Counted from the first letter of the stretch, positions 15,304-24,992 are shown. The stretch: 34,522 bases of DNA from Aeromonas piscicola (GCF_000820005.1 NZ_CDBL01000056.1:29096-63617), one strand, 5' to 3'. Notes: a model not told the origin generated them from the letters alone. Translations and numbers: made by a program.

Positions 15304-16836
15304 TCAGGTCGGATCGGACTGCAAGCTGGCTGCCGGTGTGCGGCGGGCCTGCCACCACTGCCAGACCGGCAACAGCAGCATCACCAGGGTTACCAGTGTG
15401 AAGCCGAGGGTGATGGGTCGCTCCCACAGGAAGCTCAGTGAACCGTCGTTGATCACCAGAGCCCGGCGCAGGTTGTCCTCCAGCATGCCCCCCAGAATGA
15501 AACCGAGCAGCATGGGAGCCATGGGGAAGTCCAGCAGGCGCAGCCCGATGGCGATCAGCGCCACCAGCGCCATCACATAGATGTCCATGGTATTGAAAGA
15601 GACCAGGTAGACCCCGATCAGCGAGAACAGCAATACCATGGGAATGAGCACGGGGCGCGGTACCTGTAGTATCTTGGCCAGATAGGGAATGAGTGGCAGG
15701 TTGAGGATCAGCAGTACCACGTTGCCCAGATACATGGAGATGATCACCGACCAGAACACATCCGGGTGCTCCATGAACAAACGCGGGCCCGGCTGGATGC
15801 CGTAGGCGATGAGCGCCCCCAGCATCAGCGCCGTGGTGCCCGAGCCCGGGATCCCCAGAGTCAGCAGGGGCACGAAGGCACCGCTGGATGCGGCGTTGTT
15901 GGCCGCTTCTGGTGCGGCTACGCCGGTCAGGCTGCCCTTGCCGAACTCCTCCTGCCTGCGCTTGCTGGCGAAGTTGCGCTCGGCACCATAGGCCATGAAG
16001 GAGGCGATGGTAGCGCCGGCGCCCGGCAGTACCCCGATGAGAAAGCCCAGCACCGATGAGCGCACTATGGGCGGCGCTATCTCTTTTACCTCGGCCTTGC
16101 TCAGCTTGAGGGAGCCGAGCTGCTGGATCTTGCTCGCCTCCTCCTTGCTGGTGTCCTTGCCCGGGCGCAGCACCGTCATCAGGATCTCCGCCAGGGCGAA
16201 GGTGGCCATGGCCAGCAGCAGGAAGGAGAAGCCATCGCGCAAGTCCGGCAGGCCGAAGGTGAACCTGTCCACCCCGACGCTGCGGTCGATGCCGACGGTG
16301 GAGAGCATGATGCCAAACAGTGCCATGATCAGCGCCTTGAGCACCTGGCCCTTGCCGGCAAACGCCGCCACCGCGGAGAGCCCCAGCACCATGAGGGCGA
16401 AGTAGTCTGCCGACTGAAAGGAGAGGGAGACCTTGGCGAGCAGGGGTGCAGCCACCATCAGGAAGATGGCAGACAGGGTACCGCCGGTGAAGGAGGCATA
16501 GGCGGCGATGGCCAGCGCCTTGCCCGCCTGGCCCTTGCAGGCCAGCGGATAGCCGTCGATGGCGGTGATCATGCTGGCCGAGCAGCCCGGCGTATTGATC
16601 AGGATGGAGGAGGTGGAGCCCCCAAACATGGATCCGTAGTAGACCCCGGCCATCAAGATGATGCCGGAGGCCGGGTCCAGCCCGTAGGTGATGGGGATCA
16701 TCAGGGCGATCGCGGTGACCGGCCCGAGGCCCGGCAGCATGCCGATGAAGGTGCCGACGAAACAGCCGACGATCACCATGAAGATATTGATGGGCATCAT
16801 GGCGGTGCCCAGTCCTTGCAGAATGCCGTCTAACAT
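15304..16836 (-). CDS. tctA: TctA, large membrane subunit of tripartite tricarboxylate transporter
   Basis: 510 residues with about eleven or twelve hydrophobic segments. Signature stretches are GMLPGLGPVTAIALMIPITYG near residue 32 and YYGSMFGGSTSSILINTPG near 67, with a related second-half repeat IGVLPGAGATIASFMAYGAER. Known role: TctA is the main permease of TTT transporters, which take up citrate and related carboxylates with a periplasmic binding protein and sodium or proton gradients. It is last in the tctC-tctB-tctA operon, nine bases after tctB. Length matches the family. Confidence 0.95.
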   Translation of the reverse strand: MLDGILQGLGTAMMPINIFMVIVGCFVGTFIGMLPGLGPVTAIALMIPITYGLDPASGIILMAGVYYGSMFGGSTSSILINTPGCSASMITAIDGYPLACKGQAGKALAIAAYASFTGGTLSAIFLMVAAPLLAKVSLSFQSADYFALMVLGLSAVAAFAGKGQVLKALIMALFGIMLSTVGIDRSVGVDRFTFGLPDLRDGFSFLLLAMATFALAEILMTVLRPGKDTSKEEASKIQQLGSLKLSKAEVKEIAPPIVRSSVLGFLIGVLPGAGATIASFMAYGAERNFASKRRQEEFGKGSLTGVAAPEAANNAASSGAFVPLLTLGIPGSGTTALMLGALIAYGIQPGPRLFMEHPDVFWSVIISMYLGNVVLLILNLPLIPYLAKILQVPRPVLIPMVLLFSLIGVYLVSFNTMDIYVMALVALIAIGLRLLDFPMAPMLLGFILGGMLEDNLRRALVINDGSLSFLWERPITLGFTLVTLVMLLLPVWQWWQARRTPAASLQSDPT

Positions 16837-16845
16837 GGATTCTCC

Positions 16846-17307
16846 TTATCCCAGCAGTTGCGTGAATAGCCGACCCGGCTCGAGGTAAACGTTGAGCCCC
16901 TTGGTCAGCAGTGCCCAGAAGATGAGGGTGAAGGGCAGGCTCACCTTGCAGGCGAAGGCGAGGCTTTGCTCGCCCATCAAGCGGATCCCGCCGATGAGGA
17001 ACAGGGTGGTGGCGATGACAAAGCCGAGCCAGCCGAGGGCCACTCCATAGACCAGCATCAACAGCAGCAGGGCAAAGACCAGTCGCCAGTTGCCCGTTTC
17101 GCGCTGCAGCCGCTCCCCGCCCGGAAAGCAGATCAGCAGCAGGGAGAGCAGGGCGCCGACGCCAGCCAGGGCATAGGGCAGGGTGCTGGCGGTAAAGGGT
17201 TCATATTCGTCCCCGGGATAGCCGGGGATCAGGGTGGCGTGATAGCCGTAGGCGAGGGAGAGCAGCAAAAACAGCAGCCCCCCGAGTCGCTCCTTGGTCA
17301 GGTGCAT
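16846..17307 (-). CDS. tctB: TctB, small membrane subunit of tripartite tricarboxylate transporter
   Basis: 153 residues with four hydrophobic segments: GGLLFLLLSLAYGYHA, LPYALAGVGALLSLLLICF, LVFALLLLMLVYGVALGWLGFVIATTLFL and a C-terminal one. The order and size are those of TctB, the poorly conserved small subunit of TTT systems, and the position between tctC and tctA confirms it. It starts 46 bases after tctC. Confidence 0.9.
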   Translation of the reverse strand: MHLTKERLGGLLFLLLSLAYGYHATLIPGYPGDEYEPFTASTLPYALAGVGALLSLLLICFPGGERLQRETGNWRLVFALLLLMLVYGVALGWLGFVIATTLFLIGGIRLMGEQSLAFACKVSLPFTLIFWALLTKGLNVYLEPGRLFTQLLG

Positions 17308-17353
17308 GACGATGACTCCGTTGGGCGGGGCTGGCCCGCCACAGGTTGAGGGA

Positions 17354-18319
17354 TCACTTGATGAAGCCGAGCTCGCGCATCAGGCCGCCAATCTGCTGCT
17401 CCTGCTGGTTGAGGAAGGCGGTGAACTCGGGGCCTGACTGGTAGAGATTGGTCCAGTTGTTGCGGGCCCGGACTGTTTCCCACTCCGGCTTGTCATACAT
17501 CTGCTTGAGCAGGGCGGCGAATTCGGCGGATTTTTCGGCGCTGACGGCGGGGGAGGCAAAATAGCCGCGCCAGTTGGCAAAGACAGTCGGGTTACCCTGC
17601 TCGCTGAAGGTGAGGATCTCGCTGGCATCTGGCATGCGCTCGGGGGCCGTGACACCGAGGATCCGCATCTGGCCGGACTTGACCGCCTCCATCGCCTCGC
17701 CAAAGCCGGTGGAGAGCACCTGGGTTTCCCCTGACAGCACCGCCGCCATGGCGCTGCCGCCGGCGTCATAGGCCACGTAACGCAGCTTGCCGGCATCCGC
17801 CCCGGCATTCTTGAAGGTCATGGCCGCCACCAGATGATCCAGGCTGCCACGGGCTGAGCCGCCGGCTATCTTCACCTTGGCGGGGTTGGCCTCATAGGCG
17901 GCCAGCAGCTGAGGCCAGTTCTGGTAGGGGGAGTCCAGCGGCACGGCCAGCGCCTGATAATCGGCGATGATGGCGGCGACCGGGGTGAGATCCCGGAAGG
18001 ATTGGGGCAGCTCCTTGGAGAGGGATTTGACGATGATGGGGGTGGAGTTGACCATCAGCGTCTTGTCGGACTGGGCCGAGGTTTCGATCAGGTGGGCGAT
18101 GGCCTTGGCGCCGCCACCGGCCGAGATGTTCTGGTAGGAAGCGGTGGTGATGAGGCCGGACTTGGTCAGCGCCTCGCCCGTGCCCCGGGCCGTGTTGTCC
18201 CAGCCACCCCCGGCACCACCTGGAATGAGGAAGTGAATTTCGTCGATCTTGGCCTGCACGCCTAGGCTGGCGCCCAGCAGGCAGCAGAGCAACGTGCGTT
18301 TGAGGGTTCCTTGCAACAT
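17354..18319 (-). CDS. tctC: TctC, periplasmic tricarboxylate-binding protein
   Basis: 321 residues of the Bug/TctC family. A signal peptide (LLCCLLGASLGVQA) is followed by IHFLIPGGAGGGWDNTARGTGEAL, the ligand-site loop typical of the family (PGGAGGGWD), and later AGGSARGSLDHLVAAM. Known role: binds the carboxylate in the periplasm and delivers it to TctAB. The ATG at 18319 has AAGGAG seven to eight bases upstream. It is first in the operon, and its upstream region carries inverted repeats that may bind the response regulator encoded at 14520-15200. The substrate (citrate, tricarballylate or another carboxylate) cannot be told from sequence alone. Confidence 0.95.
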   Translation of the reverse strand: MLQGTLKRTLLCCLLGASLGVQAKIDEIHFLIPGGAGGGWDNTARGTGEALTKSGLITTASYQNISAGGGAKAIAHLIETSAQSDKTLMVNSTPIIVKSLSKELPQSFRDLTPVAAIIADYQALAVPLDSPYQNWPQLLAAYEANPAKVKIAGGSARGSLDHLVAAMTFKNAGADAGKLRYVAYDAGGSAMAAVLSGETQVLSTGFGEAMEAVKSGQMRILGVTAPERMPDASEILTFSEQGNPTVFANWRGYFASPAVSAEKSAEFAALLKQMYDKPEWETVRARNNWTNLYQSGPEFTAFLNQQEQQIGGLMRELGFIK

Positions 18320-18351
18320 GATGTACTCCTTGTGATTGTTGCGGGAAGGTT

Positions 18352-18380
18352 GATTAATCGCGATTGGTTGTAAAACAATC
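18352..18380 (-). promoter_or_regulatory. Inverted-repeat cluster upstream of tctC
   Basis: Within 30 bases are the palindromes GATTAATC (18352-18359) and AATCGCGATT (18356-18365), and the dyad TTGT-AAA-ACAA (18368-18378). It lies 33-61 bases before tctC. It is an AT-rich candidate operator for the CitB-like regulator; no consensus is matched, so this is inference from position and symmetry. Confidence 0.3.
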
Positions 18381-18505
18381 TGGCCGTAATGGCTATTAAG
18401 GCTGTTGTGGTCATTGTGTTCATTCTGGTCACGATGGGGCGAGGGGCTGGCTTATGGCAGGGTTGAGGGCGGTCAGGTTCACATTGTGCTGTCGGTTGAA
18501 AAGGC

Positions 18506-18536
18506 GCGAGGCTCCCCGTCAGACGGGGAGCCTCGC
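18506..18536 (-). terminator. Terminator of the MltF-like gene
   Basis: A 14-pair stem, GCGAGGCTCCCCGT / ACGGGGAGCCTCGC, with a three-base loop. On the minus strand it is followed by GCCTTTTC. It lies 16 bases past the stop. Confidence 0.75.
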
Positions 18537-18551
18537 GGATGATGGGCTGGT

Positions 18552-20069
18552 TTATCCCTGTGATTTTTGTGCGGCGGACACCTTGTCGCCGCGGGTTCCC
18601 TGCTGCTTGATGGCCTCGGTTGCCTGCTGCTTGAGCTGCAGCTGTTCCATCACCAGCTTGTAGGCGATGTAGTACTTGTAGATGTTGCCCACGTAGGTCA
18701 CGGTTTCGGGGCCTATCTTCTCCGCCGCCACGTATTCGACGTTGTGGAACCAGACGTTGGGATCCAGCCCCCGCTTTTTCGCCTCGCTCCGCAGCCGCGC
18801 CACCCGGGCTGGGCCGGCGTTGTAGGAGGCGAACGAGAACAGTGCCTTGTCGAGGGCTGTCATGGGTTCGTCCGCATAGTAGTGATCTATCATCCAGCGC
18901 ATGTATTTGGCGCCGCCGTGAATGTTGGGCTCGATCTGGCGGATATCGCCCACCTTCAACCCCTTGCCGGTAGCGGGCATGATCTGCATGATGCCGATGG
19001 CACCGACGTGGCTGCGTGCCTTCTGGTTGAGTGCCGACTCCTGATAGCCCTGGGCTGCCATCAGCAGCCAGTCCACATCATAGCGACCGCCATACTGGCG
19101 AAACAGCGTCACCACCTGCAGGAATTTCTTGCGCTCGGCCTCGGCGGCGGCGCTCTTGACGAATTTGTTCTGCTTGAGATAGCGGGCCAGAATGGCCTCT
19201 CCCGTCGCCTTGCCGCGCAGGGCGGCTATCTGCTCGTTGAGCATGGCAAGCAGCTGGGGGCTCTCCTTGCGCACCGCCCAGGCGATGATGCCTCCCTCCC
19301 GGAACACAGGGTCTTCATGGATGCGGATGGCGGGGAAGATCTTCTGCCAGAAGCGTGCCTTGTGTTCGTCCATGACGATGAAGGGCAGCAGGCCGGCATT
19401 GACCATCTCCACCAGATCCTCATCTTCCAGCGCCTCCGGGGCTGGCTGGATATCGATGAGGGGGTCACCTGCCGCCTTGCGCGCCTGATTGTAGGCGACC
19501 AAGCTCTCGAAGTAGCTCGAAGAGGGGCGCACATAGAGGGTCTGGCCCCCCAAATCGGCGGCGCTCTCCACCTTGGGGGAGGCCGGTCCCGAGATCAGCA
19601 GCTCCCGCACGTTTTCCAGCAAGGGCGCGGTAAATTCCACCCCCTGCTTCTTGCGCTGATCCGTGATGGTGAGGTTGGCGGCGGCGATGTCACCCTTGCC
19701 CTCGACGAGGGCCTTGAGCAGGGACTCCCTGGCTACCGGGATGAAGACGATGTGCAGCTTGAGGTGGCGCTTGAGGGTTTTTTCCGTGCGCAGCTGTTCG
19801 TTGAGCCGTTTCTCCAGCTGCATGAAGGCGTCGTAGGTAACGCCCCTTTGTACCCCCTTGTTGATAAAGTAGCCGGTTTTGTTGTAGGTGGTCAGCACCC
19901 GCAGGGTGCGCCGCGCCAGCATGTCATCGAGGTCGCCGAGCATGGGTCTGGCCAGCTCTTCGGTGCTGAATGCCAGCGAGGCGGGCTCCTCGTCGGCTGC
20001 CACTTTCTGCTCCGCCGCCGTGGCCGGGGTGCACAGCAAGCAGCTCAGGATGATCCATAACCGTTTCAT
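18552..20069 (-). CDS. MltF-like membrane-bound lytic murein transglycosylase
   Basis: 505 residues, the length of MltF. A signal peptide (MKRLWIILSCLLCTPATAA) is followed by a solute-binding-protein-like domain (residues ~55-300: LRVLTTYNKTGYF, GKGDIAAANLTIT) and a C-terminal SLT domain (~325-490). The catalytic glutamate is seen in AAQGYQESALNQ (about Glu344), and the usual AIGIMQIMPATG and SYNAGPARV motifs follow. Known role: cleaves the MurNAc-GlcNAc bond of peptidoglycan in the periplasm, forming 1,6-anhydroMurNAc. The sensor-like first domain probably binds muropeptides. It is monocistronic with its own terminator. It is divergent enough from E. coli MltF that I leave the symbol blank. 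Confidence 0.88.
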   Translation of the reverse strand: MKRLWIILSCLLCTPATAAEQKVAADEEPASLAFSTEELARPMLGDLDDMLARRTLRVLTTYNKTGYFINKGVQRGVTYDAFMQLEKRLNEQLRTEKTLKRHLKLHIVFIPVARESLLKALVEGKGDIAAANLTITDQRKKQGVEFTAPLLENVRELLISGPASPKVESAADLGGQTLYVRPSSSYFESLVAYNQARKAAGDPLIDIQPAPEALEDEDLVEMVNAGLLPFIVMDEHKARFWQKIFPAIRIHEDPVFREGGIIAWAVRKESPQLLAMLNEQIAALRGKATGEAILARYLKQNKFVKSAAAEAERKKFLQVVTLFRQYGGRYDVDWLLMAAQGYQESALNQKARSHVGAIGIMQIMPATGKGLKVGDIRQIEPNIHGGAKYMRWMIDHYYADEPMTALDKALFSFASYNAGPARVARLRSEAKKRGLDPNVWFHNVEYVAAEKIGPETVTYVGNIYKYYIAYKLVMEQLQLKQQATEAIKQQGTRGDKVSAAQKSQG

Positions 20070-20253
20070 GATGAGTACCTCACTCGTTTCATTGAGTGTA
20101 AGCGGCGTGCAAGGCGCCACTTAGCTCATTGGGTTTGCTAAAACGAGCCGGATAGCACAATAGGCCCTATCTTGTGCTACTTCTCTGTGGATTGGCCGGG
20201 TGAGAAGGGGGAGGCAGTGGTCGAGACTGTGTGCGGGTGGTGGAGGGGAAATG

Positions 20254-20282
20254 AAGAAGGGAGCCAATATGGCTCCCTTCTT
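20254..20282 (-). terminator. Terminator of ybjL
   Basis: A 12-pair stem, AAGAAGGGAGCC / GGCTCCCTTCTT, with a five-base loop. The minus strand continues CATTTCC. It lies about 20 bases past the ybjL stop. Confidence 0.7.
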
Positions 20283-20301
20283 GTTGCGGTGCGATACGGC
20301 G

Positions 20302-21987
20302 CTAGAACCAGAAGCCGATGATGAAGGAGCCTGCCAGGGTCAGCATGACGTTGGCCACCGCATAGGTGCCCGCATAGCCGAGCGCCGGGATGGAGCTGTT
20401 GGCCGCCTCGTTCACCACGTCCATGGCCGGGGCACAGGTGCGGGCACCCGTGATGGCACCCAGCAGCAGAGCCGGGTTCATCTTCAGCACCCAGACCCCG
20501 AACAGGTAGCCCACCAGCACCGGCAGCGTGGTCACCAGCATGCCGGAGAAGAGCACCACGGCACCGACCTGGCTCAGGTGATCCAGTATACCGCCGCCCG
20601 CTTTGAGGCCTGTGCTCACCATGAAGACGGCGAGACCCAGATCCTTGGCCAGACGCAGGGCGCCCGGCGGCACATAGCCGACCGTGGGGTGGTTGGCTCT
20701 CAGGTAGCCCATCAGGATCCCTGCCAGCAGCAGGCCGACGGCGTTGCCCAGCCCAAATTCGAGCTGGCCGAACACCAGGGAGACGGAGCCTATCAGCAGG
20801 CCCAGCACGAAGAAGGTGGTGAAGGCCACCAGATCCGTGGTCTGGCTGTGGATGCTGATAAAGCCTATCTTGTTGGCCAGCAGCTTGACCCGCTGCTTCT
20901 CGCCGCTGATCTGCAGCACGTCGCCCTTTTGCAGCATGATGTTGCGATCGAACGGCATCTCTATCTGGGAGCGCACTACCCGGTTGAGGAAGCAGCCCTT
21001 CTCGGTGAGGTTAAGCTCCACCAGATGGCGGCCCACCACGGCATCGTTCTTCACCACTATCTCTTCGGTGACTATCTGCAGGTCAAGCAGGTTGCGGTCG
21101 AATACCTCCTTGCCGTTGCGATAGTTGACGTCGAGCTTCTCGTGGCTCTCGGGATAACCGACCAGGGCGATCTCGTCCCCCTCCTGGATGACGGCATCAC
21201 CATCCGGGCTCGCCAGTATACCGTTGCGGCGGATCCGCTCCACATAGCAACCAGTGTGGGGATAGATGCCGGTCTCACGCAGGGTACGTCCCCCGATCCA
21301 GGCCGCCAGCTCGGGGCCGACCCGGTAGGCGCGGATGATGGGCAGATAGGTCTTGCGGCTCTCGCTGTCCGATAATCCCCGCTCGCGGGCTATCTTCTGG
21401 GCCTCGGTGTTGAGGTCAAGTCGTGCCAGGGAGGGGAGGTAGCGCACCACCAGCATCAGCCCCACCAGACCAACCAGATAGGTCAGGGCATAGCCGATCC
21501 CCATGTTGTCGAGCACGGGTTGCATGTCGGTGCCATGGGGCAGATTGAGCAGGCCGCTGCGCAGGGCATCCTGTGCCCCCACCAAGGCCGGGGTCGAGGT
21601 CAGCGAACCGGCCAATATGCCAGCTGCCATGCCTGGCCCCAGGTTGAAGAACTTGGCCAGCCCCACCGTCAACAGCAGCGCCGTCAGCAGGATCACCAGG
21701 GTGAGGGTGATGTAGTGGATGCCATCGCGCAGGAAGACGCTGAAGAAGTGCGGTCCCGCCTCTATGCCCACGCAGAAGATGAACAGCATGAAGCCGACGT
21801 TCTCCGTGGTGGCGGTGAACTCGAAGCCCATCTGGCCGAACAGCAGGGCGGTAAACAGCACGCCTATGGTGTTGCCAATCTGGAAATTGCCAAGTTTGAC
21901 TTTGCCCAGCAGCAGGCCGAAGGCCAGTACCACGAACAGCAGCAGGGAGTCGCTTTGATGTAGCAGTGTCACGAAATCTATGGTCAT
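20302..21987 (-). CDS. ybjL: YbjL-like AspT-family transporter with two TrkA-C domains
   Basis: 561 residues, the same length as E. coli YbjL and alike throughout (for example [37 protein letters not shown]). Two blocks of five or six membrane helices flank two central RCK/TrkA-C domains (residues ~205-375, with [21 protein letters not shown] and [10 protein letters not shown]). Known family: aspartate:alanine exchanger (AspT) superfamily; the YbjL substrate is not firmly established. The repeats [13 protein letters not shown] and [19 protein letters not shown] show the internal duplication of the fold. It is monocistronic, with a terminator at 20254-20282. Confidence 0.93.
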   Translation of the reverse strand: MTIDFVTLLHQSDSLLLFVVLAFGLLLGKVKLGNFQIGNTIGVLFTALLFGQMGFEFTATTENVGFMLFIFCVGIEAGPHFFSVFLRDGIHYITLTLVILLTALLLTVGLAKFFNLGPGMAAGILAGSLTSTPALVGAQDALRSGLLNLPHGTDMQPVLDNMGIGYALTYLVGLVGLMLVVRYLPSLARLDLNTEAQKIARERGLSDSESRKTYLPIIRAYRVGPELAAWIGGRTLRETGIYPHTGCYVERIRRNGILASPDGDAVIQEGDEIALVGYPESHEKLDVNYRNGKEVFDRNLLDLQIVTEEIVVKNDAVVGRHLVELNLTEKGCFLNRVVRSQIEMPFDRNIMLQKGDVLQISGEKQRVKLLANKIGFISIHSQTTDLVAFTTFFVLGLLIGSVSLVFGQLEFGLGNAVGLLLAGILMGYLRANHPTVGYVPPGALRLAKDLGLAVFMVSTGLKAGGGILDHLSQVGAVVLFSGMLVTTLPVLVGYLFGVWVLKMNPALLLGAITGARTCAPAMDVVNEAANSSIPALGYAGTYAVANVMLTLAGSFIIGFWF

Positions 21988-22761
21988 GCCCGGAAAAACC
22001 GAGGAAAAAAGTGGGGCCGATATTGTGCCGGATCCTTCACCAATAAAGAAGCGTCAAAGGAGGATTAATCGGCAGTAAAGCGTCCCGCTGCCGCCATGGT
22101 CGAGGGAAACCTCGGGGTTGGCAGGAAAATAACCTCTATTTCCCTCTGTCTGCACCGCTGTCAATGAGTGATTCCTGCTATCTGTGATCCCGGCCAGCAC
22201 AAGGCGCTTGAAAATTTATTCCCTGCTGTTTGGCGGCCAGGTTTCGCGTTTTTTCAGCATATCTGACTGGGGACGATGGACCGCAATGGAAATAGGCATT
22301 TGGGGTCTGGGTGGGGGGTGACCCATGGCGTACGGGATGGCGAAAAGATATCTGGAAAAAGTATCTGATCGGTGGCCTTTCGACCCATTCGGGGGGGCGC
22401 TCAAAAACAGCAGAAAATGGGGGCGGCAAGGAAAATGGGCCCTCGCTGATGGCGATGGCCTGCGAGGCTAGGCCGTGACTGGCTTTGGCTGACTTACCCA
22501 CAGAATCTGTGGATAACCCTGTGTGTGAAACTTGGTGATCAGCCTGCAGGCCGCGCCAACACTGGGGCGCAAGGGCTGTTCAAAAAATACCGGTAAAAAA
22601 ATGTTTCTATAAAAATCAAATAGTTAGGTGTGACAGAACAAAACGCTGTCGGGGCGGGAGAGAGAGCAATGAGAGGTTGTCACCGCAGGGCGCGGCTTGT
22701 GCATTAAAATTGGCAGAGGAAAGTACTAAAGTGGATAACTTGCACCGAGATGGTGAGGAAT
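21988..22761. other. Long non-coding stretch between ybjL and tRNA-Asn
   Basis: About 770 bases without a convincing gene. One 107-codon GTG frame (22178-22501, minus) has no ribosome site or recognisable family and low-complexity proline/arginine-rich composition. The region holds two DnaA-box-like sequences at 22494-22516 and a third at 22730-22738, and a markedly AT-rich tract at 22581-22627 that contrasts with the GC-rich surroundings. The inverted repeat GACAG-n9-CTGTC lies at about 22633-22651. The ybjL promoter must lie at its left end. Confidence 0.55.
22494..22516. promoter_or_regulatory. Pair of inverted DnaA-box-like sequences
   Basis: TTACCCACA (22494-22502) and TGTGGATAA (22508-22516, the reverse of TTATCCACA) form an inverted pair five bases apart. 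The second is a perfect consensus DnaA box; the first has one mismatch. AGTGGATAA at 22730-22738 is a further one-mismatch copy. Binding is inferred from the consensus only. Confidence 0.45.
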
Positions 22762-22837
22762 TGGCTCCCCCGACTGGACTTGAACCAGTGACATACGGAT
22801 TAACAGTCCGCCGTTCTACCGACTGAACTACGGGGGA
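22762..22837 (-). tRNA. tRNA-Asn (anticodon GUU)
   Basis: A 76-base tRNA on the minus strand, including the encoded 3' CCA. The acceptor stem TCCCCCG pairs with CGGGGGA; the anticodon loop reads CTGTTAATC with GTT at its centre; the T-arm is CTGGTTCAAGTCCAG. It is nearly identical to E. coli tRNA-Asn outside the acceptor stem. A strong sigma-70 promoter lies just upstream. Confidence 0.97.
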
Positions 22838-22856
22838 ACATCAGGCAAGGAGGGGC

Positions 22857-22885
22857 ACTATACAGAGCTCGCTTTTCGAGGTCAA
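22857..22885 (-). promoter_or_regulatory. Sigma-70 promoter of tRNA-Asn
   Basis: On the minus strand, TTGACC (-35, 22880-22885) and TATAGT (-10, 22857-22862) are separated by 17 bases, followed by a GC-rich discriminator (GCCCCTCC) typical of stringently controlled stable-RNA promoters. The tRNA begins about 20 bases after the -10. Confidence 0.8.
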
Positions 22886-22970
22886 TAGCCGCTTGGGCAG
22901 GAGAGTGGATACCCAGGCCACCCCAACTCGGAGTACACTTCTGCCTTGCCGTTTTTTGTCGGGAGTCGTC

Positions 22971-24992
22971 ATGAGCAAGTTATTCCAGTTGGCCAGCCAG
23001 TTTGAACCCGCGGGCGATCAGCCAGAGGCGATCGCCCGCCTGCTTGATGGCATCGAGTCCGGCCTCGCCCACCAGACCCTGCTCGGGGTGACTGGCTCGG
23101 GCAAGACCTTCACCATGGCCAACGTGATAGCGACCCTGAACCGTCCCACCATGATACTGGCCCCCAACAAGACGCTGGCGGCACAGCTCTATGGCGAGAT
23201 GAAGGAGTTCTTCCCCGAGAACTCGGTGGAGTATTTCGTCTCCTACTACGACTACTACCAGCCTGAGGCCTATGTGCCGACCACCGACACCTTCATCGAG
23301 AAGGATGCCTCCATCAATGATCACATAGAACAGATGCGGCTGTCGGCCACCAAGGCACTGCTGGAGCGGCGGGACGTGATCATAGTCGCGTCTGTGTCGG
23401 CCATCTATGGTCTGGGGGATCCTCAGGCCTATCTCAGCATGATGTTGCACCTCAAAGTCGGGGACGTGATCAATCAGCGGGACATACTGCGTCGCCTCGC
23501 CGAACTGCAATACACCCGCAACGACATGGCATTTCAGCGCGGTACCTTCCGGGTACGGGGGGAGGTGATCGACATTTATCCCGCCGAATCGGACAAGCTG
23601 GCGCTGCGGGTGGAGCTGTTTGACGAGGAGGTGGAGCGGCTCTCCCAGTTTGATCCGCTGACCGGCGCCATCGAGCAGACGGTAGTGCGCTACACCATCT
23701 ACCCCAAGACCCATTACGCCACCCCGCGCGAAACCATACTGGGCGCCATAGAACATATAAAGGAGGAGCTCAGGAGCCGCCGGGAGCAGCTGTTGTCGCT
23801 CAACAAGCTGGTGGAGGAGCAGCGCATCAGCCAGCGCACCCAGTTCGACATGGAGATGATGCAGGAGCTGGGTTACTGCTCCGGCATCGAGAACTACAGC
23901 CGCTACCTGTCGGGCCGGGCGCCAGGGGAGCCGCCGCCTACTCTGTTTGACTACCTGCCGGGGGATGGCTTGCTCATCATCGACGAGTCCCACGTGACGG
24001 TGCCGCAGATCGGCGCCATGTTCAAAGGGGACAGGTCCCGCAAGGAGACCCTGGTGGAGTACGGCTTCCGGCTGCCTTCGGCGCTCGACAACCGGCCGCT
24101 GAAGTTCGATGAATTCGAGGCCCTGATGCCGCAGACGGTGTTTGTCTCGGCGACCCCGGGCCCCTACGAGCTGGACAAGTCCGGTGGCGATGTGGTGCAG
24201 CAGGTGGTGCGTCCCACCGGTTTGCTCGATCCCGAAATCGAGGTGCGTCCTGTCACCACCCAGGTGGACGATCTGCTCTCCGAGATCCGGCTGCGGGTCG
24301 CGGTGGAGGAGCGGGTGCTGGTGACCACGCTCACCAAACGGATGTCGGAGGACTTGACCGAGTATCTGGCGGATCATGACGTGCGGGTGCGCTATCTGCA
24401 CTCCGACATCGATACCGTCGAGCGGGTGGAGATCATTCGCGATCTGCGCCTTGGCAAGTTCGACGTGCTGGTGGGCATCAACCTGTTGCGCGAAGGGCTC
24501 GACATGCCCGAGGTGTCGCTGGTGGCCATCCTGGATGCGGACAAGGAGGGCTTCCTGCGCTCCACCCGGTCGCTGATCCAGACCATTGGTCGCGCCGCCC
24601 GCAACCTCAACGGCAAGGTCATTCTCTATGGGGATACCATCACCAACTCCATGAGGGTGGCCATCGAGGAGACGGAGCGCCGCCGCGCCCTGCAGCATGC
24701 CCACAACCTCGAACACGGCATCACCCCCAAGGGGCTCAACAAGTCGGTGGGAGACGTGATGGACATGGGGGGCAGCCGCAGCGCGGGCAAGGCGGGCAAG
24801 GCGGGCAGGGGCGGTCGCAAGGCTGCCGAGCCGCAAGGGGAGTACCATGCCCGCTCCGCCAGCGAGATCGCCAAAGAGATCAAGCGGATGGAAGAGCAGA
24901 TGTTCCAGCACGCGCGGGATCTGGAGTTCGAACAGGCGGCCGCGCTGCGAGACCAGATCCAGCGGCTGCGCCACGAGTTGATCGAAAGTTGA
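22971..24992 (+). CDS. uvrB: UvrB, excinuclease ABC subunit B
   Basis: 673 residues, the E. coli length. Walker A GVTGSGKT lies at residues 39-46, the damage-probing beta-hairpin [12 protein letters not shown] at ~92-103, and the DESH helicase box ([18 protein letters not shown]) near 338. Helicase motifs V and VI ([25 protein letters not shown]) and the C-terminal UVR domain that contacts UvrC ([21 protein letters not shown]) follow. Known role: verifies DNA damage and prepares incision in nucleotide excision repair. GGAG lies before the ATG at 22971. I find no CTGTn8ACAG LexA box in the 130 bases between the tRNA and uvrB, although uvrB is SOS-induced in E. coli. A small membrane-protein gene overlaps its stop. 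Confidence 0.98.
   Translation: MSKLFQLASQFEPAGDQPEAIARLLDGIESGLAHQTLLGVTGSGKTFTMANVIATLNRPTMILAPNKTLAAQLYGEMKEFFPENSVEYFVSYYDYYQPEAYVPTTDTFIEKDASINDHIEQMRLSATKALLERRDVIIVASVSAIYGLGDPQAYLSMMLHLKVGDVINQRDILRRLAELQYTRNDMAFQRGTFRVRGEVIDIYPAESDKLALRVELFDEEVERLSQFDPLTGAIEQTVVRYTIYPKTHYATPRETILGAIEHIKEELRSRREQLLSLNKLVEEQRISQRTQFDMEMMQELGYCSGIENYSRYLSGRAPGEPPPTLFDYLPGDGLLIIDESHVTVPQIGAMFKGDRSRKETLVEYGFRLPSALDNRPLKFDEFEALMPQTVFVSATPGPYELDKSGGDVVQQVVRPTGLLDPEIEVRPVTTQVDDLLSEIRLRVAVEERVLVTTLTKRMSEDLTEYLADHDVRVRYLHSDIDTVERVEIIRDLRLGKFDVLVGINLLREGLDMPEVSLVAILDADKEGFLRSTRSLIQTIGRAARNLNGKVILYGDTITNSMRVAIEETERRRALQHAHNLEHGITPKGLNKSVGDVMDMGGSRSAGKAGKAGRGGRKAAEPQGEYHARSASEIAKEIKRMEEQMFQHARDLEFEQAAALRDQIQRLRHELIES

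Noticed and set aside
18400..18440. CRP site upstream of tctC
   Set aside because: A single good half-site (TCACG) is present, but the other half does not fit at the required six-base spacing.
22178..22501. A 107-codon minus-strand ORF in the ybjL-tRNA interval
   Set aside because: GTG start without a ribosome site, low-complexity composition and no recognisable family; not supported as a gene.
22490..22740. Chromosomal replication origin
   Set aside because: Only three DnaA-like boxes, and none of the usual origin neighbours (dnaA, dnaN, mioC, mnmG) are present.
22762..22837. tRNA-Asn as an integration site for a genomic island
   Set aside because: tRNA 3' ends are common attachment sites, but I see no integrase and no repeat of the tRNA 3' end nearby; genes on both sides are core genes.
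22980..24974. A 664-codon open frame antisense to uvrB
   Set aside because: Full overlap with an unmistakable uvrB; the translation is a composition shadow with no recognisable motif.
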